From: Topomyia yanbarensis
Taxonomy: Eukaryota > Arthropoda > Insecta > Diptera > Culicidae
Direction: 5' to 3'
Assembly: GCF_030247195.1 (NCBI RefSeq)
Contig: NC_080670.1
Coordinates: 212,958,546-213,022,545, forward strand
Length of the DNA: 64,000 nt
A program made the translations under genes and the position numbers. Below the pieces are notes generated by a model. The model worked only from the letters and a program-made list of their open reading frames with translations, did not search any database and was not told the DNA's origin. This document shows, piece by piece, positions 35,042 through 47,629 of this stretch (its first letter is position 1; every line of letters begins with the position of its first letter).

Positions 35042-35858
35042 ATGTTCGAATAAACTGGTTGGGCGTAGTAGGCTAGAAAAAACTGTCATTCAAACGATTA
35101 TCAATTTTTCTTCGTGATTACGATTTTTGTTATTTTTGTTTCGTTTGGTTCTCGTAGCTAAGTGCTTCAAACGGACTAAAGTATTGATAAGTAGTGAATC
35201 TTGTAGAGAAAACTGTACGTTTATCGCACTAAACTAAATGGCCACAATTTGAAAAAAGATAATAGGATAACGAAGAGGGACGTTGTTGGCAGCCTTCGAA
35301 AACCTGTTCAATGTTCATTGGTTAAGCTTTCATCGGACAGAACACTGCTGAAGTGTGTTCGGAACAAGTTATCGTATATCGGGCAAGGATGATGATACAG
35401 CTCCTTCGAGCGACATGTGAATTGGCATGTCCAGTTTGATTTTGGTTCCAGAAGCTTTTGGGGTCAGCTCTAAGATTATTATGGACACCACGTAGGTAGG
35501 CAGAGTGGAGTGTTCTGCTCGGACGTATATAGTGGCGTATATAGTTGAGGTGTAAATAATGCGATCTTAATTAGAGAGAGCGCCGCTTCGTAAGTTTGTT
35601 TAGGGTGCACCGTTTCGTACGTTTATGGCCTTCTAAGGTTGCAGTAGACCATGCTATAAGCACTCCACCACCACTCTTCTAACTGATGTTTTGTTCGTTT
35701 CTGTTCTGCCCAAACACAGAATAAGAATTTCCAAAATGGTGGCAGTTTCGAACGGAGTTTTGATGTGCTGGGTAGGGCTGTCGAGTTGGTCGTGTGGTTG
35801 TCTGGTGATTGAACAGGAGTGGTGCTGCGAGTTTCCTGCAAACGACGTGGAAGCAGTG
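35042..35858. other. Non-coding stretch
   Basis: No motif recognised; a 95-codon minus-strand frame (35623-35910) overlaps the following MITE end and is not supported. Confidence 0.4.
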
Positions 35859-36317
35859 CCCGAGCAGAAGAAAATAACTGCGGAATACTAAATTTAGGTA
35901 TCAATACCAACGACTGTTTACCACAATATGGTATAAATGAGCTCTACATAAGAGGTAAAATACCAAAAAAGAATAACACAGATATGTTCTACAAATAACT
36001 ATTTGATAATGAAACGAGTTATTATAATACCTGAATAATAATAAAACATTTTTCAACCTTCCAATAATAAAATTCACTCTATGGAGGTATTCAATAAGGT
36101 ATTGGTTTGGTATTTGTAAAAATAACTGGAATACATAAATCATACTAAAATAAAGTATCATACCTCATTGAGGTATTAAGCAGGTATTGAAAAATGTTTC
36201 TTCAATACCTGCTTAATACCTCAATGAGGTATAATATTCAATTAATACTAAGTTTTGGTATGAATACCAAAAAATAGTATGCTCGGGTTATTGCCCAGTT
36301 ATTTTCTCCTGGTCGGG
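35859..36317. mobile_element. MITE with 22-bp ends and internal perfect hairpin
   Basis: Ends CCCGAGCAGAAGAAAATAAC (35859-35878) and the complement at 36296-36317 are inverted with two mismatches in 22 bp. Inside, 31-bp arms at 36161-36191 and 36201-36231 pair perfectly around a 9-bp loop. The interior is full of GGTAT and ATACC words, so it can fold at several places. No coding sequence is present. Confidence 0.85.
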
Positions 36318-38573
36318 TAGGATGCTGGGACGAACTTAGCTTGCGTCGCGTCATTTGTCAGGTACTGGGTTGGAAAAAGTTCGTTCTAAAAAGGACCAAT
36401 TGTTACACCGCTGCTCTAAGCGTTTTGTTGCTCTAAGTATGCTAGAGGACAGTGGCTCTCGTAGTCCATAACTATTTTTAATGTTAAGGAGAATGATTGA
36501 CCTTTGGAATTAAATCCAACGTCACAAAAACCACAAAACAACCGAAGTAATCTAGGATAAACTTATGGCCAATAATCCAAACTCCTTTGGAAATTTGGAT
36601 GGTTGAATCAATTCCTTAGCAGTGCGACTTTCGTCTCTTCGAGTTCTCTCAGTGTGTGTGTGCGATTTGTTGCTTCGAATCCTCTCTTGGTCGTGGTGTG
36701 CGAGGCCGTTTGATGTGACGCCCACTTCAACTCGGGGGTCTTAGTCCGTCTTTTTTCGAGTTGTTGTATTCATCCATGCTGCCGTTGCTAATGTCGTACT
36801 GGTCCTCCCGATCAGATACTCTAGTTTGATTATTAAACTCACCTTACTTGCGACAATAGCTTGTTAACCATTATGCTGTGTAAAAGGTTCAATAAAATTG
36901 GCATTAAATTTTGCGATGGTGTAGCCGGTTGTTGGTTTGGAGATAGAAGGCGCAGACTAAACAAAAGCTGCTGGTATAAAATCGTAAATTTTAATAAAAT
37001 CCTAGCAGTATAGGTATCAAAACTCCTGGAATTGTCTCAGACGTTTGTTTCTTATTGTAACTGAACCCTAAGCTGCTCCTGAATAACCGTTCCGGTGTCA
37101 AATCATGAAATGGTCCTATAACCATAAGACACAGTCATTTGGGCCAATTCCATGAATTTTGATAGCGATTTTGCCAGTATTTCATTGAAATTCGCCATGC
37201 GTATTCCGGTACTGGGACATCCTTTCGACAACCTGGATTGCCAGAATCCAGAACATCTAAAAGTGTCAAAATCGGGTAAAAATGCCATATATGTAAGCAT
37301 TTTAGTTGCTTTAGTTACGCGGTAAAATTATCCAGAATCTCTTCATCAGCTTCCCGCTTACTGTATCATCAATTTTATTCCAGCGAAAGCGAATGCTTGG
37401 CGATGTTCTAAGATGTCACTAAGCATCCATTTCCAGCTTGGGAAAGAACTCTGAAATTTTATGCAGACCACAGCTTCCTTCGTCAATTAAACTATTGAAC
37501 GTGCAGAATTACGTGTATGGTGAAACTGTACAAAGGAGACTTCCATAAGCTTGAGATTAACTTCATAAAATGTTTTACTTCACGAACAGAAGGATGGACA
37601 CGGTAAAATCTAAAAAGAGTGGAATTTGATGTTTTGTTTCTGTCTAGCTCACCAACAAGTCGTCGATCCCTGAAACATTACGTCAAATTTCTTTCTCCTG
37701 TTTGCTAGCTTATCTGAGCTTCAAATATCACATTCCAAATTACAATTACAGAAAAGTGTAGAATTGTAATCCTTCCATTCCATGTGCTATACCTAGTTCC
37801 ATAGTAACCAGAGTCCAGTACATTTGTATTGGGCGAAGTTTGGGACAGTTGGCGGATTGACTGTTTTTAGTTCGTAGAAGGGTGCTTACCTTTTATGCAT
37901 TTTACCATTCCAGCACACCTTGAGGCCAAAACATAGCGATAGTGTCGTGGTTTTTGGTGGATGGTATCAGTCGCTTCTTTTTCGTACAAATATGTGTTTG
38001 ATAGTGCCATTAGAGATGCAATTTTTAGATTTTCGACCGCATCTGCATATAGCCTGCCAAACGAGGTACTTTTTGGAAGAATTTAGACAGCTTCTATGTC
38101 TGATTTTTTTTCGTATTACAGTGATCGAAAGCTGTTGGAAGTCTTCGAGCTCAGTAGATAGTCCACCAGAAATTATTTGAACAAACTAGTTGAAAAGCAG
38201 TAAAATTTTTGTTTGTTAATGTTGGGACTAATGGAATGTACAGAAGAGAAATTGTATTGATAAGAAGGTCCATTCCGAATCTGACAGAAATCCCAGAAGA
38301 AAACGAAAAATCATGACGAATAATATCGATATACGGGTGTCTTGTAATTTACAATGATAAAAGTAATGACAAGATTTTTGATAAAAATAATAGAATAACT
38401 TACATGTTTTGGTGCCAGCTACTGGGATTGATAAAATTAGAACTGGAGGTTAAACGAAACGTAAGGCTCGCCCGGTCATTTGTTGGTAAACCAGTCGAGG
38501 CGACACAAGAATTTTTTTTAGAATAATCCAGATCGAAAGGTACACAACAATTAGTACAATTTTGAGACCGTAG
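36318..38573. other. Non-coding stretch
   Basis: Only short frames; nothing recognised in 2.2 kb. Confidence 0.45.
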
Positions 38574-40645
38574 TACACGGAAAAAATCCGTTCATAAATT
38601 CATTCAAGGTCACGATTTTGTGAACTGAACGATTTACGAAAACCTTCACCAAGTTCCTGAAATTATGAATAATAAACCTCGTATTCATGAAACTATTTGT
38701 GTTTTCTAAAAACCAGTTCGACCCCGAATATATACATGGCGTTACATTAGAATTGTTGGTTGGGTTACTGTTGTTGCTCCCTGGACATGTTTAGTTTTTG
38801 TTGTGATTTTTGTTCATGATTTGGGAATACACAGTCGACAGCCAAACATTGTTCATGATTTCACGAGCTTATTCGCGATTCTTGTGACTTCTCATGACGT
38901 TAACGGGATTAAAGTTCATGATTTCAAGATCTTAGTCGTGATGTTCGTAATTTCCATTCACATTATCGTGATATTTTAATAATGAGTAGAGTGCTTCATG
39001 TTCATGATTTCAGGATCTTTGTCACGATTTTAAATATTTTTGTCACGAGTTGTGTGATTTAAGTTCATGATTTTAGGATCTTAGTCGCGATATTTGTAAC
39101 TTCTGTTCATGTTATCGTGATATTTTAGTGATGAATAGACCAATTCATGTTCATGATTTCAGGACCTTCGTCACGATTTTAGATATTTTTGTCACTAGTT
39201 GTGTGATTTGTGTTCATTATTTCAGGATCTTAGTTACGATTTTCGTAATTTCTGTTCATGTTATCATGATATTTTATTTTAGAGCTTACTTTCAAAGAGT
39301 GATGTAACTAATGTTCATGATATCAGCAGTTTTATAATGATATTCGTAAATTCTCTTCGCCTTATCGTGATCTATTACTTTTTGGTTACTAACGGTTTTT
39401 TACTCGGAATAACGTGACGATATGAACTGGATCATTAAAATAAGACTCATTCGCGATATTTGGTTCTGTGAACTATATCACGCACACTATTTGGTGTTCT
39501 CAGTGCAGTTTTCGTTTTCTGTCCGGACAATGAACCTTATCAAATAAATAACGAGATTCTAATAACTTTTTTATATCTACTGCTCGTACCTATTACTGGT
39601 CGCAGCCACAAAAAAGTGCATGGAACAAAGATGATTCCACGAATAATACTACAACTTTTGTGATAGAGTTCACGTAAAAATTTCATTACCATGCTGCATG
39701 AAATTGTAAATGATTAGGGATATCTTCTAAATATTACAAGCACGCAAATAGATACTAGATAGATCGTAAATGTACTAGGAATCATGAACCAGTTCACGAA
39801 TACATGAACAATATTTTACGATTTCGTGAACTTTTTCACGAAAGCGAATGAGAAGTTGTGACTATTAAACTTGGTATCATGAACCAGTTCACGAATACAT
39901 TAATAATATTTCATGATTTCGTGAACTATTCCAGGAGTACGGATATTGGATCGTGACTAGTATGTTAGGAATCATGAACCAGTTCACGAATACTTGAATA
40001 TAATTTTATGATTTCGCTAACTATTTCACGAAAACGAATGGTAAGTTGTGACTATTATTCTAGGTTTCATGAACCGGTTCACGAATACAGGAATAATATT
40101 TCATGATGTCGTGAACTATTTTACGAGCATGGATATTGGATCGCGTAACTAATATATTAGGAAGCATTAACCAGTTCACGAATGCATGAATCAAATATGA
40201 TTTTGTGAACCATTTCATGAGCACGGATATTGGATCGTGACTAATGTATTAGCGATCATGAATTAGTTCACGAGGATTGAATGGATTCATGAATAAAATT
40301 CCGAATTTCGTGAAATAGTTCACGAAAATTTTGCCAGAATATTTTGATTTTTTGAACTATTGTTCCTATAACTATGAAAAAATCACGGGTTAACCTATGG
40401 TTTTATGAATAAGTTCATAAAGTTGTGAACTAGTTCTTGGCGGAAACCGTGACTGAAGTTCACAAAACAAAATCAAATATTTCCACTAATGAAAGCGTTA
40501 TGCGGGCGTTACTGAAGAGAAATTGAACATAATTATAAAAGCCATGATTTTTTATCATGGTCCTGTTTTCGTAACGTAAAAACGTGATTGTTCCAGAATT
40601 CATGGCACTTTAATCACGATTTTGGGAACATTTTTTTTTCGTGTA
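38574..40645. mobile_element. 2.07-kb foldback element with two internal tandem-repeat arrays
   Basis: TA-flanked ends read TACACGGAAAAAATCCG on the left and, complemented, TACACGAAAAAAAAATG on the right. The left half (about 38810-39320) has a unit of about 150 bp built on GTTCATGATTTCAGGATCTT and GTCACGATTTT. The right half (39780-40300) has six units of 92-97 bp starting ATGAACCAGTTCACGAATAC, with unit starts at 39785, 39880, 39974, 40070, 40167 and 40259. Both units contain TTCATGAT and TTCGTGAAC-type words, so the halves can pair with each other and within themselves. No transposase is encoded. Confidence 0.82.
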
Positions 40646-40698
40646 GAGTTTTCAGTTGGGGATAACATCAAATCGGTGAAAGAAAAACATTGTAAGCA

Positions 40699-41220
40699 AT
40701 GAGGATGATAATTTTAATAAACTTAGAGGGGCATACGGGAAATCTAAGTTTGAAAATAATGGGGATGAGTGATCTGTGTTCCGCGGATGTCTTCATTGAC
40801 TTATTGAAAAGTCAGAATGAGGGGCTATCGTTTCAAGAGGTCAAAGTTATAGCTGATTACGAAATTTCGCTCTTCAAGTACAGCAAATACAGTGTCATAA
40901 TTGAATACCGGTTGATAAAGATGCTTTGCCGTTGAAGCCTTTGATATGTTGCGCTGCTTCAACTGTGACGAATTCGGGCATAAGAGTACACTAATAACAA
41001 ACATGTACAAGATGTAATGGACCACATACAATATCTGAATGCTCTTCATCTGATTTTAAAAGAGTTAATTTCGTGAAAAACAATAATGAATTTGGACGTT
41101 AGCCATGCGGCATTTAGCAAACTGTGTTCAGTATACTGAAGACAGCTACAATCTAGAAAAAGCAACATCTTATCAAATGACTATCAACGAACAGACGGGA
41201 GGCGTCCGAAATTTTATACT
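40699..41220 (+). pseudogene. LINE ORF1 (gag-like) relic with zinc knuckle
   Basis: The frame gives RCFNCDEFGHKST (near 40950-40990), a CCHC-type zinc knuckle with its last Cys lost in a frame change. A second knuckle-like block CNGPHTISEC (near 41020-41045) follows in another frame, then KNNNEFG and, after further breaks, YQMTINEQTGGV. Such knuckles in this order are typical of ORF1 of Jockey-superclade LINEs. Several frame changes and stops show decay. No ORF2 follows; the next sequence is a MITE piece. Confidence 0.78.
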
Positions 41221-41300
41221 TAAATATATCTGTATGATCTATAAACTTTGTTGCTACGCAACATTTTGTGAAAAGTTGAATTTTAATAATTCGTGTTCCA

Positions 41301-41420
41301 CTCGTCAGTAACTGCCACAAACTTAGTGCCAGTTAGACAATATATTCAAACTAGCACTAAATTGGCGCCAAATAGACATTAAATCCAAACAGTTCACATA
41401 ATGTGTGTGAACGCCTGTGA
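41301..41420. repeat. Decayed copy of the CTCGTCAGTAACT MITE
   Basis: It starts CACTCGTCAGTAACTGCCAC (41301-41320) and continues with AGTTAGACA, ACTAGCACTAAATTGG and AATCCAAA, which match the interior of the copies at 8650-8920 and 61552-61920. The right terminal repeat is missing. Confidence 0.7.
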
Positions 41421-41489
41421 AGCAACGGGCTAGTTTTTCTGTCAGAAACAAATATATTTTATACTACAACGATCTCCGTATAATGTGAA

Positions 41490-41880
41490 AGATCACAAGC
41501 GGGAAGCTTTCAAGAGGAATCCCCAATAGTTCAGTGAGAGGCGTTTCAAAAAAAAAATGCATTTGTGTAAAACTTTTGTGCGAGGTGCAAAAAAACGTGA
41601 AGGACATACATAGTCCAAGAGGCACCGAATGACGCCCGCAGAATATGGTATATAGTGGAGAAATTACGTGCGCAGAAACTCTACACCCAGCTGTCGAGGA
41701 AACCGCATTGTCTCGTCATGGATGTCGAGAGTCATGTGAAAACAGATTTATGTCAGTTTCCTGGATTTCTTTTCTTCAATGTTTGTCATAAGTTCGAGGT
41801 CTCTTAGGATATTAGACAGTTTCCCAAAAATACATGATTTGGCAGGCAATTTGCACGTGTGCTCAATCATATTTTGCAGA
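41490..41880 (+). pseudogene. Heavily decayed DD37E-type mariner transposase
   Basis: Reading across several frame changes, words typical of ITmD37E-like transposases appear in order: KREAFKRNP (near 41500), KRNP-SSVRG-type codons, EAPND-R (near 41620), ARKLYTQLS-like codons near 41670, CLVMDVES (the DDE position, now DVE, near 41715), KTDLCQFPGFLFF (41740-41780) and MIWQAICTCA (near 41835-41862). The catalytic domain beyond this point is absent. It is a different, older lineage than the element at 24193-25485. No terminal repeats were found. Confidence 0.75.
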
Positions 41881-44800
41881 TATTATGGATTGAATCCAAT
41901 CGTTATTTTATTTCAATTGTAGTAACTGATTGAACAATAAAATTAATTCTTATTGATCCTAATCATGAAAAAAAACAATTCAATCCCGAAAATAGGTACT
42001 ACCACCCTACAGTCTACAGTGTACAGTCTCGAACCTGCCGGCCAGTCGCGTCACCGAGCCGTCCCGGTAATGCAATTGACACAATAGTTAATTGTAAATT
42101 GATGAAGTGGATCGCCGTGAGGGACAGACACATCCTCATACCGGGGTTGGACCATCGACGGATGCGGATATTTCTCCTCCTCACATCCCCAGGGTTGCCA
42201 TCAGAGAAGCTAATTACAATATTCGCATTGCGGGCAATGTTGACGATGATGAGCAGCAGATATATTCTGTGGTCTGTCATCACGAAAACGATTGATCACA
42301 GCAACACACGACATGTGCACAAACGCCGGATGATGATTCCGTAGGATAATTTCCTACCCCCCGTCGATGACCAGTGTCGGGTCCCCGCCAACTTAACACA
42401 GCTACCCCCATCCGACAGACGGGTTTCAGAGGCAGTAAATTTTCATCTCTCTCTCTCTGTCTCTCGAAACGAGCTGGGTAATGAATGAGTCCCGAGATTG
42501 TCTGACTGGTGTTTTGTTTTCGTTGCAGAAGGGTCGGTCGGTCCGTGATGGTTCCAAGGCACGGAGAGGGCGGAAATTTATTCTTTTTGTGATTCGTCCG
42601 CAGGAGGGCGGTAGAAGGTGGGGCGGCTAGGTCATCCAACCGTGCCGTTTCAATTTTCGTGGTTTAGTGCTGATGAAAATAGTGGAGCATGCAGTACTCC
42701 GGGCCAGGGCAGCTCTAAGTTCGTTGCCACAGGAAATGGGAGAGGTAGTTCCGGTGGAAGGCTGTACTCGGATGAGGGAAGGGCCAGTGAGAGGTCAATA
42801 GATGTGGGATCAGAGAGGGATGATAATAGGGAGCAAATTTATGCTTTGTTGAATTGGTAGCATTGTTCCGGACGAATATTATGTTGGCCACCCTACACCA
42901 CATCGGGACCCGGACCCGCATATGTTTTACTATATCTTTGTATGAAAAACGCCAGCAAAATTTGACCACTTTTCTATCCCCCCAATCCCACTGTGCAAGC
43001 CTAGGTCAGGGAGAGTCATTAGCCAAAAAGGGCCATTCCAAAGCATGTAGGTACTTTGTTTCGTAACTAAGCACAAAACAGACCGCCTACTGCGACTCGG
43101 TGATGAAACGTGCAGTTTCCAAATCCATTTAAATGCATGATATCACTTTTCCGGTTTCGTTTCAGCACCCCGGTTCCGCCCGTCCACACAATAGGTTGGG
43201 TGATATGGATAAAAGGATGTCGTTTTTCGAATAGCATACCTGTTGGGTTAACCAGAGTTGGACGATATTTTTCCGAGCACTTAACCCTTCGAGCAGGTGA
43301 TCAATTCACCAAATTTCCACTGCCAAAATCCTTTGATCGATGATAAGATAATCGAAAATCGAGTAAAAAACCGAACCGTTATCCCATCAATTTGACTCCA
43401 TTCCGGGATGTCGGTTTGTATCGCTTTCTGGCTCTATTATGTATCGTGCTGCAAACTGCGGGAACGAACGATGGGTAATGCAATATTTCTTTCGTCGTTG
43501 TCGTCACCGTGGCCGCTCACCCCCCACGCTCCCCACGGCTAGAGGGCAGCACCATCAGCATCATCATCCATTCGCTTTCATCTCCAGCACATATGGAAAA
43601 GAAATATTAACTCTGGCTTGGTTTAGAATGGCACACTATAAAAGTAGCTCGTCTTCACGTTTTCAGTTCGCCCGCAGTCGGCCCTCGGCGCAGGATCTAG
43701 CGACGATCTTCCGGTCGGATAGAAGACATTGAAAACGAGGGACAGCGATAAAAAAGACGTAAGAAATGAAATATTACTCTAGCTTCCGGGTTGGAGTCGG
43801 TAACCGATGGGCTTCGAGGGAGAGAGAGAATGGTTCGTTTGGTTGAGTCAATCTCGCTCGGTGGTTCAGGATCCTAACCTATTTCTAATGTATCATTTTT
43901 AAGAACATGAACAAATACAGACGGTCGTTTTTTTTCGTTCCCTAGGAAAAAAAATGCGACATAGCATTCAGTGCAGAATTGAAAACTGCTGCAGCAGACG
44001 GGGGAATACACGAAATTCCAGATTCCTGGCCTTTGGGCAAATGGAACACAGTGGGATGAATTTGAACGGTCAAAACCTTGGATGGCGTTTCGTTATCAAC
44101 AAAGTTATTGACAATACATTTTAAGAAAAGTTTCAGAAACTACAATCTAGTTTGAATTTGACATAACTTAACCTCAAATTCTATTTTTGAGCTAATCCAT
44201 GAACTAATCGTAAAATGCCTAAAAAATTACTGCAGTGAGAATTTGATCATAGGAGGCGATGGAATAGGGATAGCCTCCTTTCAGATTTGAGTTCTTCTCA
44301 AAACCAAACTTAGACGATCCATTAAGTTCAGCCGGAGAATGAATGGAACCAGCCAGAATTCCGGCTGGACTTACCTGGAATAAGAGAAAAAAACATTTCT
44401 GTCCCACTGTGCGGGGGAGACCAACTCGCTTGTGCTCCACAGTTCGGAACTCGAACGGTGCAGATAAAGGTTATGTGGTTCGCTTTCCTTCTGATGTGGG
44501 AGGGAGACCGGTTTCCTTCCTTTTCTCATCAGTTGTGACGGTTATAAGGATATCAAAATGTTGGGAGTCCCGGGAAGAGATTTTATTGCGAAATGTTCAA
44601 ACACATCCCGCTGTGAGTCCTTTTCTGCGAGGCTAACTGCCAGCGCGCTGATGTCGTCGGATCTAAATGGGGCGGAGGGGTGCTCATTATGATGACAGAA
44701 AGTTCGTACCTTCACCGAAGACTCGGGTGTACGTTTTGCTTTTCCCACATCTTTGCTAATTCATTTGTTCTCACAAACATGTTGACCAACTTGTAAATAA

Positions 44801-45433
44801 TAGAAACGTTCAGCTTTTTGGGTTTAAAAATGAATGCTTTCAAGGGTTGAATGTAGAGGCCTTAGTTTCCATCCGTTCCGGTCCTTGAAATATGTCGAGG
44901 AATATGTTCAGAGTTGTTTTTCCTCGATTGAAGTTAAATAGCTAGTACCCGTCAAATTGCTGTCACCATGCGGAAAATATATAGTCTTCGGTAAAGGTTT
45001 TTTTTTACCACGAAACATCCATTTTTGATGGGATTGAGTTAAAATAAATCTACAATGAACAAAATAAATCAAAATTCTCTTTTCAAGAGTAAGAGAAAAG
45101 AAAATATTGGCGTAGACTAAGTCATTACATATTATCTAATGTAGTTAGGTTACAATAACAAATATACAAGAATTAAGCTTCACTAAAGTTAAGACAATAC
45201 CGAGGATACCTTTAAACAACGTTTTTCAGAGCAATGCATGAAAAAACGTATCATTATCCCCAAGTTTCCTGACAAACTACAATTATACGACACCCTAACG
45301 TTCAGATGTATTTTTACAGGTTTTACCGCCTATCGTAGTAGGCTAAATTGAAGTTAAAGGGATACGCTACTATCACCGCACGTGAAAAACAATATCGCTG
45401 CAGTGATAATGAACAAGTTACAAGACAACCAAG
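41881..45433. other. Long non-coding stretch
   Basis: Several frames of 70-119 codons (42280-42639 minus, 42618-42860, 43439-43732, 44343-44636) have no recognised domain or splice context. A CT-rich run (CTCTCTCTCTCTGTCTCTC) is near 42450. No gene is claimed. Confidence 0.45.
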
Positions 45434-45962
45434 TTTAGGTGAAAATATGTGGAAGCCGCGCTTGTTGCTAGGCACCGACGCACTTGTTTACATTGAGAAA
45501 AAATGGAATTCGAAGTGAAAATTCAAACGCACAAATGAGAGTTTTCGGACATTTTCCTTCGATAATCTGCAAAGTGGCAGAAAATTTGATGTTTCGTTAG
45601 TAAACGATTAAAGTTTTGCGGGTGTTTTTTGCAGTGGTGTGTGATTAAAGTGCATTTGAAAAAGTACATTGAAAACGAGAAAAAGAAAAATAAGAGTGTT
45701 TCGAAAAGAAACCCCAAGTGAAGAGGGGTGATATTTTCGCACAAAATAAGAGCTACAGATGGAATTCCGTCAAAAACTCAGGCTGATAGTATAGGAAAAT
45801 GTTCTAGCTTACTCAAGTAGCAGTTTCGTGGTACATCGGCAAGGTTATTGTCTTGAAAAACGTATTTTTATATTTGCTCATGTCAGATACATGGTTAGGC
45901 AGGGGAGAGGAGTGTGTACGGCGTAGGAGCTATGTTTTGGCTCGCATATATAATGTCCATAA
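45434..45962 (-). mobile_element. TTAA-type MITE (piggyBac-like), copy 3, inverted
   Basis: Same family as 31781-32311, on the other strand. The flanking TTAA words are mutated to TTTA (45434-45437) and ATAA (45959-45962), and the body differs more from the other two copies (small indels), so this is the oldest of the three insertions here. Confidence 0.85.
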
Positions 45963-46660
45963 GCAGTAAAGTGCCTCCCGAATCGATAGTGTAGCATAAC
46001 AATGCATTGTTGCAATTCACACCGAGGTTCGTCGTAAAAATTTCAGCAGCTCATGCAACGCCATTTTTTTGTGAGCAAGAACTATCCGATCACGTTCCAC
46101 GCAAGCATAATTTTTCAAATCACAAATAAAAACATAATTCTTCCCTTCACATCGAAGTGAAAAACTACCAGCAAATATAGAAAACCAAACAATTCAAATG
46201 CTCGTTATCTGCAAGACACGTTTCACCTATAGTCAACATCCTACTTCAGCTTGATCCGCATGGAAATGGTAAAAACATGCTTGTACCCACGTACAGTAGT
46301 ACAGTACACACATAGTCACACATACAACACAGCGATGGGAGAGTAAAGTTTTCAAATCATCAAATCAAACAATTCCGTGCATACAAAACCGTCCACAACC
46401 AACAGACCGACCGACGATAATGGCGCGAGGCGAGAGTGGAAATATTTACCCGGAGAATTGTTTTTGCCACCAGGGAACCAACAACCGCACTGCGTTCGGT
46501 CCTGTATGGGTGTACTTGGAAATAGCCTGAATCTGAATCGAACCGTTTACACGGGTGCGTTCGCCGTACTTTCACTGGAACACTTGGACAACACTGTGAT
46601 GGAAGAAATTTCGGTTGTCAATATAATGATTGGACTGGTGAAAGATTGTACTCGTCTTTG
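45963..46660. other. Non-coding stretch
   Basis: Frames at 46360-46724 on both strands show no domain. Nothing recognised. Confidence 0.4.
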
Positions 46661-46663
46661 TGC

Positions 46664-46870
46664 CCTATTCATAAATTACGTAACGCTTTTAGGGGGGAGG
46701 GGGAGAGCGTGCGGCAAATTGTGAATTATTGTGACTTATGGAGAAGAGGAAGTAACATGTTTTTACGGAAGAAATATTTTCAAAGAATTTAGTACGTAAT
46801 AGAGGAGGGGTGGAGGAGAAATTTGTGATAATGTGTTCCTTGGGGGAAAGGGGTTGGGTGATTTTTGAAA
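46664..46870. repeat. Widespread insect MITE type (ATTCATAAATTACGTAACGC end)
   Basis: The left end CCTATTCATAAATTACGTAA (46664-46683) followed by a G-rich GGGGGGAGGGGG run is a pattern I know from repeats shared by many arthropods. A second TACGTAATAGAGGAGGGG near 46790 fits an inner repeat. The right terminus is not recognisable, so this is a decayed copy. Confidence 0.55.
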
Positions 46871-47160
46871 GATCCCTTCAGATAGATGACAGTGGGTGTA
46901 TTTTTATTTGTGATTCTATCGCATTGCTTTTCGTGATGAGCAGTCTATTTACAGAAGTGACACGGGATTAACCTGATTGTCCTACGTACACAACGTAGTC
47001 TGAGCATTGGGGGCAGTCCAATTGACCAATTTTTAATTAACATTAGATCAATTTCATCAAATTTCGAACAATTTAGACTAGTTTTGATAAATCTCAAACG
47101 ATTTCGAAAAAAATTAACCGCTTTTTAACAGTTTTGGCAAATATCGACCAACTTATACAC

Positions 47161-47380
47161 ACTTATTTTTTTCTGCTGAATCTCAATCTTTTTCGCATCT
47201 TTTCCCGAAATCTCAACAGCTGAGATCTCAGTAAAAAAAATTTTTGGCTGAGATCTCAGTAAAAGTGACGTTTCATAGCTGATACTCGGAAAATATTTCA
47301 CTGAAAAACAGCTAACAAATCTCACTTTACTGAGATATCAGTTTCAAAATTTGCTGACAAAACGGCTGTTGGGAAATTGC
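47161..47380. repeat. MITE-like repeat with CTGAGATCTCAG palindromes
   Basis: Perfect 12-bp palindromes CTGAGATCTCAG occur at 47220-47231 and 47248-47259, and the variant ACTGAGATATCAGT at 47329-47342. Related words (CTGAATCTCAA, GCTGATACTC) surround them. It is non-coding. I recognise it as a MITE-like insect repeat type, without a name. Confidence 0.6.
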
Positions 47381-47629
47381 CGAGCCGAATTAAGTGTATA
47401 CGTTTTGTCCAATTTTATCCAATTTCGACTAAATTTCTAAGTTTTGCTAATCTCGTCCGATTAAGACATATAATTTTCTTCAAACTCGAATAACTTCAAA
47501 ATATTAACCGAACAATATTAGCTAGATAAAAAAACACCATGAACCCAAGGACCAAGAACCATAGCCACTAAAGATAACCTAAATAGCGGTCGCAGTGGCA
47601 AAGTTTCCCCTAACAAAAAATAGAACCAA

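Noticed and set aside
39776..40300. Regularly spaced repeats that could suggest a CRISPR array
   Set aside because: The units are 92-97 bp long, diverged, and the sequences between shared words are also similar; the setting is eukaryotic and no cas genes are present.
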